Positions 47,004 through 59,600 of a DNA stretch of 64,000 nt are shown piece by piece. The stretch comes from Chromobotia macracanthus. Taxonomy: Eukaryota > Chordata > Actinopteri > Cypriniformes > Botiidae. The stretch is from assembly GCA_036877525.1 (NCBI GenBank), contig JAZGTH010000073.1, positions 1,302,001-1,366,000 of the forward strand, written 5' to 3'. The position numbers and the translations under genes are program-made. The notes beneath the pieces are model-generated. The model saw only the letters and a list, made by a program, of their open reading frames with translations. It did no database searches and was not told where the DNA came from. The number at the start of each line of letters is the position of its first letter. The stretch's first letter is position 1.

Positions 47004-48439
47004 CTTATAGCAAAAGCGCAGCAAAGGAAAAGAATGTGCTGACAGATTTCAGTCAGTGTATAAGAACAATTTCAATTATATTGGGAATCAACAAAACAAT
47101 AAAATCTGATATAATATGCTAGTGTGTTGTGAAGAAGCATAAAAATGTGAAGTGCTTCGTCCAATATTTCTATAGCATTATTAGTAGAATGCCTGTTATA
47201 CCTGTCAAAACTGAAATATCCCTTTAGATTCCTGAAAATTAGTTAGGTTACCATAGACTACCACAGTGCAAGTAACATCTTGTGTTTGTTACATGTGTAG
47301 GATTAACTGGCCTTGAGAGGATATATTCTTAGATGTTACCTGTTTATTTATATTATGCCCTCTATTATTGCATGTATACATTTTGTATGCTTTGCCTTAA
47401 AAATTATAAACTCATGTTGTGGGTTCATTCTGTATGTTTCTTCATAAGCAGTGTTTAGGCTAGAGGAAATGTCTTTTGTATAATGTAATAATGCTGCTGA
47501 GTATTAAAGTGTGTCAATGACACCTGTGAAAACATAACAAGCATATATAGAATATTAGGAAATAATTTATGTATTCCCTAAAATGTAATTGCATTTTAAA
47601 ACTATCTGTGATCCCTGGAACACAATGTTAGCATCATTTAACATGCCACATAAACAGCCAAAGCCACATTTGATGAATGGTTTGTACAGGTAACAGTTGT
47701 GTATTTTATTATAATCATTTCAATATTACAAACAACACTAACACATGCACTGTAAAAGCATTGTGTAGCTTCTGATCACAGGGCAAAGACATTTAAGAAG
47801 CTTGGGAAATAAGCAGAATCAGATGATAATGTCATGTTATTTTGAAATACATAATGGAATTGATAGACCAATATCCATATTCGTATATTCTTCAGAGCAC
47901 ATGAACATGTATTACTGTTCCTAATTTTAGATGAAACCCAAAGTCTGAGATTTAACACAACTAAGTACATAATGACCACAAACTAAATTTACCAAGCATC
48001 TGTCATCTGTTTCCCCTCAGCCAAAGCACTAACAAACGGAGTTACCTGAGATTTATCTAGTATGTGATGGGTGTGCTGCACAACACAATCTTTGCTGCAA
48101 CAAATAACGGTTCTCTCCATTCTATAGAACAGCCGCACTCACTCACAGCCTTTGAGAACAGGGTGAGGAAGCACAGTGTCTGAACCCAGATAAATCTATC
48201 TGGGTTTGAGCCAATGGAAAATGAAGCAGCATTTATGCTGTAAAAATTCAGGAAGCCTATACTAAACTCCAAACAGCTGTCATCGCCACCCCTCTTGTCT
48301 CCCTCTCTCTTTCCAGACCTCTTGGCATCTCCCTTAGAGCAAACTAATTTCAAATATATTTAAATATATTTGTGGTCTTACTAATGATCTTTGTCAGAGA
48401 CATTGGTTGCACTTTGCAGACTCAAGTCCAATAATATAA

Positions 48440-48640
48440 ATGGCAATTTGCAGTATTAGATATCATTAGACAGCAATATTAGAACTACATCTTTGCACAT
48501 TCTTTGTAATGTTTGCACTGTCTGCACAATTTGCACACATGCACTTATGTGGCACCATGGTATTGGAGGAAAGTTGTTTCATTCCACTATGTACTGCGCA
48601 TGCTATATATGGTTGAATGACAATGAAACACTTCTTGATT
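48440..48640 (+). mobile_element. Teleost non-LTR retroelement 3' end
   Basis: Contains GTGGCACCATGGTATTGGAG, GAAAGTTGTTTCATTCCACT, ATGTACTGCGCATGCTATAT and GGTTGAATGACAATGAAACA, matching in order the widely spread fish element whose end reads GCACCATGGTCCTGGAGGAA ... GGTTGAAATGACAATAAA. The 5' part is missing. Confidence 0.7.
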
Positions 48641-51600
48641 ATTACATGCTTAACAAAACAAACTGAGAAATTCATGTTTAATCTTGTATAAATTCAAATG
48701 TTTTTAATTGTTTGACCTATGAATATATAATCTTTAAAAAAAATGTTCAGCAGATTTGTTTGATCGGAATACCAAACAAATAAACAAGATATGTTTCTCA
48801 AGAGCTAAATAATGCTATAAGCCACATCACACTAGTAAGAATTCTGCTGTACTGTGAGTATGATAGTGCTCTAATTTTATTAGTACGAAATAATACAGTC
48901 ATTTTGTCAATTTTTGATCTGATATTGTTAACTAGTTACAAATGAGGACAAAACAGCATTGCTACTGCTGAAATGCAAAAAAACAGATTAGCGGAGTGAT
49001 ACAAGCAGGAAATGGTCAAAGTGCTGTTACATTAAATATAAGCACTCTTTGAAAACTACTGTCTGCTATGATTGGAGGATCAGAACTTACTGTTGAATAT
49101 ACACTGACAAATCACTCTAGAGGTTTATCAAATCTCTTTGTAAGCCATTATCTTCCACAACACAGACCAGTATATGAAAAGCCAAATCATTTATTCAAAC
49201 TGGACAAAGCTTGTACATTTGGCTTGAAGCAATACAATACTGCAGCGATATGAACTGGCTTTAACAGCTTTATGCTGCCGACAGATATCCTGCAGGGAGC
49301 CGATAATGCAAATAGAATGTGAGGAGATTGTTCTCTATTGAACCTCTGTCTGTTGCTATACATAAAAGCAGCTTCAATTAATCCATAATAATAATTCCAC
49401 AAATCAAAATTTCTGTCTACCAGGTTTCCTTAATTCGTAAATGAAATGAATTGTTTGGTGAAAGAACCAATGAATTTATATAATGTCAAGGTATTTTGTT
49501 TACACACAATCATACATAAATGGGCAGGTAGCTTCTTATATGTTTGAGTACTTAGAAACATTAGAAACAGTCCTGAGGTATTACTGTAAAACTTTAATAT
49601 CTGCTAATGCATTTGTGATCAATACAATGAACAGAACTTTTACAGCATTTATTAAAATCGGTTAATGATAATTTATAATTGTTAGTTATAGAAATGTTTC
49701 AATTCATGTCGAGTCATAATATGTCATATGTATCAAACTTCTCAAACCAAGAATCTGTCAGATAGTATCCTGCACTTTTAATAAAACATTAGACTTGTGG
49801 TAAATCAAACATGTCAATTTTTACTACAATGTCAGCCAATCTCAGGAGATCTAAAATGAGTGAAGATGACAAAGTAGTAATAAGTTACACTTACAGTGAA
49901 GATGTTTCTATGAATCTGAAACAGGATTCAGGTGAACAGACGTTGCAAAGCTATGGTTGGAAAAGCAGCTTGACCAGATTGTCTTTCACCATGCATAGAT
50001 TCATCTTCAGGAATGGCCTTGTTCCATCATCTCAAACACATCTCTGAAGGGCACTTTTGACTCTTTAAAATAATGAAACAGGTTTAAGAAACTGTATGCA
50101 GCTAAATGCCAAACATATACTGAAAGTACTTCGGAACACAAACTGAAATTACACCACAGAAATAAACTGCTCTGTAATATTCTGTTAAATTATTTTTCAA
50201 ACCATCACACAAATAAATAACACTATTCCTACAAACACTACCCCTAAATATGATAAAAATGTATATGATTTAAAATAACAATAGTTTCTCTATTTTTATA
50301 AAATGGACCAATTTTATCCATTAGTTAAAAAACATTACATTTGCTTTGCAATTTCAACAGCAAAAAAAGACCACAGAGCGGATCCACCAAATGATGAATC
50401 TTTGAAAGTTTGAAAAAATCATAATTCCATGCAGGAATGCTTTCATAACACATTCTTTCTGAACAAATGTTTTTGTATAGAAAAATGTCAAAAACAAGCA
50501 CAACAAGCAGTGATTCACATATGCAGACGGTCATTTGAACAAGTGCATGCAAGTCTTGTCACTGACGGTCTGTGTTTCCTCAAGTAGTCTGTAATGAGAA
50601 GGTGAAAAAGTCAGAAGGATGCTTTTAAAGCAGTGTTTTAGGTCAGGGTGGAGGAACCATGTTCTGTGAGCATGCATTCAATTATTCAGGAGGTAGAGAC
50701 CTTGAACAATGATAGCAATCCCCTCGCCTTCTAATTTCCTTGAAATTATTAGGAGGTATTGAATCTGTAGATGAGATAGCATAAAATTAGTCTGTAGAGG
50801 ATGATAATTAACTTTCAAATCACAAGCTGTATTCAAGTGTTTGTCACGCTGCATGATCCTCAGGAGAATCCAATTTTATAGCTGTTTAAATAGTCACAAA
50901 TGTAAGTGAAATGTGTTAAGGAGAGGTGTATTTAATGCTTCACAAATTGGCCATGCTAAAAATCATGTGGCTCTTTTTTCATATTCGTTTGACAAGCTTT
51001 CACAGTTTATATATTGTGTAACAAAAAATTACAAACCTTTCAGGCACAATATGATTTCATTTTTTCCACAAAATCAGAACTGGATTGATTACAAAAACTT
51101 GTAACAGCAATTACAATATAGAAGATATCTATAAAAGTCAGTCTGTACAGTTAAGCAGTGACGTGTTCATAATCTTTCAATCTTGACTCATTCTGGATGA
51201 TTACCCTTGATAACAACCCCTCTGCCTGTTCAACAACCTGTTTGCTGGAAGAGTTGATAAGACAGGCATCCATGGAAACGACCCAATGGATAATGTAAAA
51301 AGTGGACTGATGCCACACTTTAAGAGCCTGTTAACTTGTCTCCTTAATAAAATATAAGGTATATAGTATTTATCATAATAGTGAAAAAGCTGGAGATAAT
51401 TTATATTAACATTTCATTTATTTCCCAAATGTTCAAGACCAGAGAGCTTAAATTAGTTCCAGGCCAGTCTTATGAAGTTGTCCTCTGGGTCAGAGCCATA
51501 GGCCACAAGGTGCAAAGACATTTTTAAATAAATTAATGGGAATGTTGATGTTAACTGATGCAAGGAAAGGGTTATAGTTCATTTTAATCTTTGATTGGAA

Positions 51601-52052
51601 GACAAGCACTTAATTTTCCTTATAAAGTTCCTAATTAAAGTCTAGTTTTATGTTCATTGTTTTTCATTATGGGCATTTGGTGTGGCTATATTTGGTTGTC
51701 AGCAGTACAGAAATAGAACATATTTCTCAATTGTATAAATGGAATTCTGGGATTAGAAGACCTTTTTTATTTTTCTTCCTATTATGCTTACCATAATGCA
51801 ATAAGCTCTGCTAGCTACATAATGTTCAGGCATAATCTTTTATAATCATCTTTCAAGAAGAGAGAAATCATCTTGCAGGAGGAGAAATCCCTAACAGAAC
51901 AGCCTGTTTTTACTATTACATTAGGACTGGATTTGTGTTAACAATGTCTGTAATTATAGGTAATTACCAGAGTGACCAGGTCAATGGAAAGAATATTGCT
52001 GTGTTTTTCATTGTTTGTTTTTTCATTGTATTTTTTAAAAGCAAGGAATAAG

Positions 52053-52198
52053 TGTTCATGTAGCTCAATTGGTAGAGCATTGTTAGCAGTGCACAAGTTG
52101 TGGGTTCGATTCTCAAGGAACACACACATACTGATAAGTTGTAAGTTGCTTTGAATAAAAGTGTCTGCCAAATGCATAAATGTAAATGTAAATAAAAG
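52053..52198 (+). mobile_element. tRNA-derived SINE, near full length
   Basis: The head CATGTAGCTCAATTGGTAGA with GCATTGTTAGCAGTGC is followed by a B box GGTTCGATTC, then the tail GTTGCTTTGAATAAAAGTGT and CTGCCAAATGCATAAATG, ending in TAAATGTAAAT. A and B boxes are in the right order for RNA polymerase III. The cloverleaf is imperfect and the tail shows it is a SINE, not a functional tRNA gene. Confidence 0.88.
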
Positions 52199-52498
52199 CC
52201 TATTCTGAATATGTAAGCTAATAAAAAGTGTGATTTATGACTATTGATAATGCTGAACTGAACAATAATAAACAACTAAATGTTTGATGCTTAGTAAGGA
52301 CATTCTCCAAGAGTTCTATCTTATAACAGAGTCTTTCATAATTATTGTTACAAACTCAGTGAGGGAGAAATGGCTTCGCAAAGCTGTCTAAGTAATGTAT
52401 TTTTCTACATTTTATGGACATTTTAACAAATTATCTCTAATTGACAGGATTATAAGCTTTGCTTGGATGCACCTTGCAAATACTGCCAGGATGGTTAC

Positions 52499-52512
52499 GT
52501 TTCCATGGCAAC
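52499..52512. promoter_or_regulatory. X-box (RFX-type) palindrome
   Basis: GTTTCCATGGCAAC matches the RFX X-box GTTRCCATGGYAAC at 13 of 14 positions. Related CCATGG-centred sites occur at 42273-42286 (GTTGCCATGGACAC) and 51266-51279 (GCATCCATGGAAAC). Confidence 0.35.
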
Positions 52513-55144
52513 AGTGATACTTCTCTGCTACTCTTGACAGCAAAACATTTCTGCTCATGTTCAGGGCACCATTCACTGGCTTATTCTTCCATACACACAA
52601 CGGAACCAAAAAATGGCCAGCTACATCCTCTCTGGTCAAGCATCTATCTATTTGATTGCTATTTGACATACAGCTGAAAAGTTACTAAAGTATTACCATC
52701 ATTTATCCATTATTTGAGAAGTATCAGTAGAACTGCACGTTCATGTAGATGCTAAAAGCACGTTACCTTATTCAATTTTAATGTTTTATATATATTTTGT
52801 ATTGTATTGTCTATATTGCATGTGATAGCTAAGTAAAGTTAAATAAAAATGCCAGGTTATCTGGTAAATATACTGTTTACAGGCTAACAACAATCTTCAT
52901 TATTTAGAACCAATATAAGATGTCAGTGAACAAATTAACATTGTAGAGTTACACATTCCACTGCCTAAGCACAACTGGTGGCTAAACATCACGAATGATG
53001 GTGCTCTAAACATCATTTGTCTGTTTTTTTAAATTGTCATTTATATCAATCTTTCATTTTCTGACATAAAGCACTTTAGTTTGAAGAGCTTTTATATCTG
53101 AAGGAAAGACCAGCATCACAAATTTCAAGAGCTTTTTCTTCAGGGAGATGGTAGATAAAAATAATTGCAGTGGAAGTGCCACTATATCCTGAGGCCAGTG
53201 CGACAGACAACTGTCTTGCTCTGTGCAATGTTCATACAGCAAAACATGAGCGTTAATTTTAAATTGTTTTAACACTCACTGTATGACACCTAACTCCACT
53301 CAGTACACCACTGTTAAAAATATCTGAAGTTAAAATAGAACTGGATAGTGTTAAATAATCACTCTTTGCTCTAGTTTTGAACAGAAATGACTCTTTGTGG
53401 AGTGGGAAAGTGTTGTTTTTAACTGCAAAAAGTGCTGAATAACCAACACTATCAAGAGTATTTAAAAAAAATTAAGACTATATAAACAGTTGTTTAAGGT
53501 TGGCTTGAACTTATGAGTTGAATAAACACTGGTGAGTTTGTGTATCAGTTCTTAGAATAATGTCAGCTCCTGTAAACCAGCTACTGTGAGGAGACTGATG
53601 TTGAGGTCCAGATCTTATTATTACTATTATTCGTTGTGGGTCACAGACAATTGATATACAAATAGAACTCCATTCATTTAAAATGACTTTGTGCCCTGTA
53701 TGTACAGAATATGCTCTAGTTTTAGCCAACATTCAAACTGTATACACAAAATAAAACTTTTTATTTTGATGCCTGTAGCAGCTCTGTTGCACTTGGACAA
53801 TGCAAAGAAATGTGCTTTGGAAATCTTAGGGAGTACATGACTAAAATTAAAAGATTTGTCAACAGTCAATTTGAAGGCACTTAAATGCATACGAAAGAAT
53901 TTCATGTTAGCAGTGTGTACTACTTTTAAACACCATTTGACTAATTAAGCAATGCTGTTTAAGCAATGCAGCCAGGAGATAATTGGATTCCTGTCATTTC
54001 TGTAACCTCTATATTGCACCCCTTTTCGTACAAGTTACTACATAATGGATTGTACATTATTTAAATTACTTTCAGGTAATGGCAGAGAACGCTCACCCAA
54101 CATGTTCCTAGAATTAAATGTCTTTCATTAAACATTTTCAAAGAACAGTATTGTCAAAGACTCTTACATTAGCAAAATTAAAATCAATTACTATTGGATT
54201 ACTTGGGACTTTGAAGCAAACACCTAATGTCTGATTTTAAAAACAGAATTACATTATCACAAAAAACATTAAATGTTACTAAAAATACTACTAAAAATAC
54301 ATTATCACAAGAAGTACCCTGAAACTTGGTTGTTGCTGGATAAGAAAATCAGGATTTGTATTTTTGCATTTTATTTGTATCTTTTTTTATTTAGTGGCCT
54401 GTTGCAAATCAATACAATCATTAGAGATCATTATTTAAATTGGTCCGTCACTCAGTCTTTATATATCGATATTATGTTCAGGATCTATGCAGATTAGTAA
54501 GTGATTTTTGGAGACAGTTCGTTTAAATGCAAGATTGAAGGGTGCTTTAATATTATTTTTAGGTATCTGTTGGGCACAATGCATAACAATGAAAAATGTA
54601 GTCATTTTTTATTACAGATATAATCTAACTTATAATCTAACAGAATCCACAGATACAGGAGACCATGACAGAATTTCACAAATTTTACACCAGTTAATGT
54701 CTCATGGTGGCTTTCTGTATAGACATGTATACCTTCAAATCTTGGGTTAGATTTTGCCCTGGATAACACCACAGCTGACCTTTTGTGACAACAAGCCCCA
54801 TTAGTGGGACATATTGATGTTGATGTCCACATTGTAGCCTATAGGAAAAGTTGTCACAGTGAAAAACCTGCAGTTACATGGTCTATTATTTCAGGAAACA
54901 AAACCTGAAAAAATTATAAAGCACAAAGCTGTTAATGACAAATAAATACAAAACATAACATAACATATAAATAGGCCTATAATATATTGTCTTGAGAACA
55001 CAGTTCTATATCCTGCCTGAACATATACTGCATCTTTATGGTGTTCACTTGTTTACCCAAAACCCCCTTTTGATGTACCTATTCAAAAGTATGTTCAATA
55101 CCTATTCAAAAGGTTAAGCAGTAAGATAGCCCTTTACAGGCATA

Positions 55145-55153
55145 TTAATAATA

Positions 55154-55184
<31 letters not shown>
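55145..55184. repeat. TTA/TAA microsatellite
   Basis: A TAATAATAATAAG run turns into a TTATTATTATTA run, which makes a self-complementary block upstream of oprm1. Confidence 0.9.
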
Positions 55185-55309
55185 CCAATTAAACTCGAAA
55201 GTTGGCGATGGAGTTTTTGTGAATTAACCGATAAGAAAGTCGGGAATTAGGGATAATAGGAAAACCATCAGCAGCTTTTCAAAAGCCTCCAGTCGTGTGC
55301 CTATCGACG

Positions 55310-55582
55310 TGACGTCATTTTGTTGAATAAAATGCGAATACGCGCTATGAACGACGCTCGATCCAGTGTCGCGAGACTAACGTGAGACTAACACCGGTGA
55401 CAGATTGATCATATAGCAGACCGATCGCTTCCCGTTAAGACTTACAGCAGCAGCAGATAGTTTCGTTACAACAGCTCGGGCTCCGCCACCGTGCGCTTTA
55501 AAGTCGGACAGGTATCGGCATTGAAGAACGTGACGGACGCGCGTAAAGGACTCGGGCGAGTCTCAGCCTTACAGCATTGGCT
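55310..55582 (+). promoter_or_regulatory. oprm1: oprm1 5' region with perfect CRE
   Basis: TGACGTCA at 55310-55317 is a perfect cAMP response element 266 bases before the start codon. The following 250 bases are CpG-rich compared with the surroundings (for example GAATACGCGCTATGAACGAC) and likely contain the transcription start and 5'UTR. No clear TATA box is seen near it. Confidence 0.55.
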
Positions 55583-55839
55583 ATGGAAAGCATTGGTAAC
55601 ATTTCGGACTTTTTCTATCCGCTTTCCAATCCAGTGATGCCGAACAGCAGCGCGTTTTGCCGAAACTTCAGCAACAGCTCCAGTCTCACGACTATGAACA
55701 ACTCCAGATGTGACAGATCGGTGGAGATGGACAAGAGCGCAACTCCTTTGATAGTGGCGATCATCATCACTGCGTTATACTCCATAGTCTGTGTGGTGGG
55801 ACTTGTTGGCAATGTCCTCGTCATGTATGTTATAATAAG
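55583..55839 (+). other. oprm1: oprm1 exon 1 coding part
   Basis: N-terminus and TM1, ending in phase 2 at AG|GTAAGA. The conserved split Arg codon joins YTKMKTATN of exon 2, as in all opioid receptors. Confidence 0.95.
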
Positions 55840-56565
55840 GTAAGAGATGACACGTAGGTAAATTGTTTCACCTGTAGTCTAACTACTGCCTATGTAGCCC
55901 ATCCATAACCCACGTTTGAGATGGTTAGCTCGCTCTATTCGCAGCCTCTTTACGCATGAAAGAGTTGCACTTTTAGGGTACGTATTCGTGTCAGGAGATA
56001 AACCTGTTGACAGATATGGAGAAAATAATTGATGATGCTGTTTTCTATCCATCTAATAACCGTTAAGAGGGTCGTAAACACCACGTACTGTCCACTGCAA
56101 AAAATCAATTACGCGTTGCTTTCCTGCACATTACAGCGATCAATGGTCTTACAGCGCATTCTGTATAGTATCGACAATTACCTACCAATAGTGAAGTCAA
56201 AAAATGTGTCTTGTGGGTGCGTAAATGCATACAAAAATGTTATTCCGTACAATGATTTTCTTGCACTACATAACGTCCAAAACATGTAATGTTGAAAGTT
56301 TCTTTCTTGTTAATAGCCTTAAACAGCAACATTTAATGTGTCATCCACATTATTTGTCACTCCATGTGTGATACAATGCATGGAGTAAAGTATGCATACT
56401 TTGAATGTATGAATCAATGTAGCCTGTTTACATGCAATGAGGATTTTTCATTTAGAAGCATAAATACATAAACAAAACTGGCTTTACATAAGTAATTGAT
56501 GCTGAAATACAGAAGGTCTTTCTTATAACAAGAAAAATGTGTAGTGTTAGCATCCAAGGTGTGGG

Positions 56566-56603
<38 letters not shown>

Positions 56604-59600
56604 CAGACAGACCTCCAGTTTAGCTGTCAAGTTTATCTACTCAAACACATGGCAGACACACCAGACCTGAACCTCATATTACTGAGGTTCAAACCTACAT
56701 CAGTAACAGGCAAAAGAGATGGATGCAATCAATACAGCAATTTCTACTTCAACAGAAATGAATGAATTTCAATGAGTAAATAGGGGTGGGTTCTTATTTG
56801 CTTTTGATTATACACATGAATTGTGATTTGTTGCACTGAATTTAGATCACACAGTGCACATTTCCTAATGTGAAATTCTAAGATCCTGCATCTGAGATGT
56901 TGAATACTAAGTAACTTTTCTATCCATTTCGAAAAATAATATTTGTTCTTAGATAATATCATTTTAATGTCAAGACATAAAAAGGATCTGAAGACATCAT
57001 TTGGATTTCCTAAGCAGGCCATTTTACCTGTGACCCATGCTTCAGGTCAGTCTTTGTCTTGCTTTGTGAAGAGTTTCATAGGAATTTATAAGCAACCAGT
57101 CATAGGTTTAGAAGAAGCTGCTTAATAGTGACAAGCACAAGACAACTCAACAAGTAGGTGCAGTTACTTCTGTAATTAGCGAGGGGATTGCAGTTTGAAA
57201 TTGATTTATTGACCTGCATCAAGTGGTATTAAAATCAGCCACAGGAGAAATCTTCAGTGAGTCAAACAGAAGAGACACTTTGCAAGTTAAAGTACATTAC
57301 AACATTTTTTCTTGTATGCTTCAAATCAAATTACTTTGTGTACAAGACGAAAAGTAGTGCATATTAGCACAATAAAATGCTCAAATATATATATATATAT
57401 ATATACACATCTTTTTTTATCAAATGTAAATCATTATATTTTCTGTATGCATCTAGTTTACAGTTTGTATTTTTCATTTCAGAAATATCTATTTTAGGTC
57501 ACTGTCCAAAACATCTAAAACACACTGAAACTTAAGTGTATCATCCTACAGGCAATACACAAGAGTATTTCATCAAAGTAAAGATGAAAGTCACTGAAAA
57601 CCAGCTTCTGGAACATTAGTGTCACACTTGCACCAAAAGCATCCCCACACAGTAAAAACACATTAAAGGAAAAATGTGAAGGCTTTTTAAAAACCTATTA
57701 AGAATTTAAAGAGTTTTACATTGAATTCCCTTGATGCAATGTCTAGATGTTACATCTTCTAGAAGTTCTAGAAGTACATCTTCAGCTTTTAAATGTTTTT
57801 TTTAATAAAAAAGTTTTTAAAAAGTTGTAAAATTTAAATTTAATATGTAAAATGTACACAACACTATCTGTTGACTGTTTTACTTACATCTTCACAGCTG
57901 ATTCTGTACAAATCGGCACTTACAGAATAAATGGTCAGAATTCTTGTTTAATTTTTGTAGAGCCCTTATCTGCTGATCATAGCATGTGTTGTTTTAACCT
58001 GTGGAGCCTTCCGTATCATGCAATCTAACAAGTGAGGAACAGAATCACAGTTGCTAAGAAAGGGTAAATGCTGGGAATTGAAATGGTCTATGCTTCTTGT
58101 TGTCATGGAGAAACTTCCAACATTTTACCCTGTGCAATAACAGTATTCACCACATGTGTCCTGCAGCAGGGGAAGAGTAAACCAGAAGCAAATGGAAAAC
58201 ATTCATCCGTGGCATTTCTCTAGACACAGAGATGCTTAAATTAAATGATAGCTGTGTACATATCAAAGCATTTTGGATTAAGGTTCCTCATGGGCTCTAA
58301 AAATGTCTTGATGAAAGGTTAAGTTCTGTTTATGTTTTTATTATCTTTCTGTTAAAAGTACACAAGAGAGGAGCCCAAACAATCAATACAGCACACAAGT
58401 TCTGTAATTGATTTATTAATGAAAAGTATGCTGATATTCCTTCCTTATCGCTGCATATTTTCTCCTTGACTTGTGCCAACTGAAGCTCAACATTTAATCA
58501 TTAAGACAAAGGTACAAATCATGACTAACACAGTCATGATACTACAGAGACAACTAGGGGTTATTCAGTTCATATTGTATTTTAACCTGATAAATGTCTC
58601 CAGTTCTTTTCAAACGGACTCTTTACACCCTTTTCACTTTACAGCATTTTGAACTCAGTTTTCAAATGTCCTGGTAATCATTGGTACAATGATGTAGACA
58701 GAGCTAACAAAAGGGACGGTGCCCACAAATATTTATTGATTCTTGTGCACACGTAATGGTTCTTATGATCCATTATAAAATATGTGTAAATAAGGCCTCT
58801 TACAGGAAGGAAGTTATTTCAAGAGGTTTTATGTCCCCAGGTAATGTTTTTGTCTATAATATGAAATATGTAAGTGACAGGTAATGTTAAACCTGTAAAT
58901 GTTAAAAAAATGTTTTTATCTTGGGATAAATATACGGGTATAGTTTTGGCTAAGATTTAAAATATTTTTCAGAAGAACAGGACACTTTATTTATGTAAGA
59001 GTTTAGGAAAAGTGATGTGTTTAGAATTTGTAATCTGAAGAAAAATGGTAATCTTTTCTGAACATTTCTTTGATTGGATTTTACTGTTTATATTTGCCAC
59101 CATTAGCACCATCCCACATTGTTTCTATTCCACAAGACGATGTGATATGAATTAATAGTGTGTAACAGATATTCAGGGAAGGACAGAGATCTCTGTTGGG
59201 CAATCATGCTGGAGCCTCTGTGCTGTGAGACTCAACTAAATGAGAATATTTGTAGGGATGCAAGAGACAGTCAAGTTTCCTTAGCAGAATCATTAAAAAA
59301 TCATCATTCAATGCCAGATAGAACCGCAGTCCTTTCCCTGCTGATAGAGTGAAATGAATAATAACAGCATGATTAGTGCACTTGTAGTGCACAATAACAG
59401 TTTACTTAATTCTTAATATAATATATAATTATTGTACCAGAATTATTTTTGAATTATTATTATTGTCTTATATTGTCATATGTTATACTTCTTACATTTA
59501 CATTTCCAAAGGAGTATATATATATATGTACTCCAGCTATATATATATAGAATAAGTATTTTTTAAGTATTTAAATTATTTATTTTATAAAGCTCACACA

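Larger units (their letters stand above)
36711..55309. other. Intergenic region between divergent rgs17 and oprm1
   Basis: About 18.6 kb with no gene I can support. The open frames (largest 183 codons at 40644-41195, 155 at 45274-45741 minus) match no family I recognise. Contents listed separately: a local duplication, retroelement pieces, AT microsatellites, a possible hAT-like element, and X-box-like sites. The stretches 40530-43680, 44070-46970, 47005-48440, 48640-52050 and 52200-55140 otherwise show only AT-rich unique-looking DNA. Enhancers of either neuronal gene could lie here. Confidence 0.6.

Noticed and set aside
52053..52198. tRNA gene
   Set aside because: A and B boxes are present, but the stems are poor and it carries a SINE tail, so it is a retroposon.
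55577..55582. TTG start two codons before the oprm1 ATG
   Set aside because: Nuclear genes start at ATG; 55583 is the natural start.
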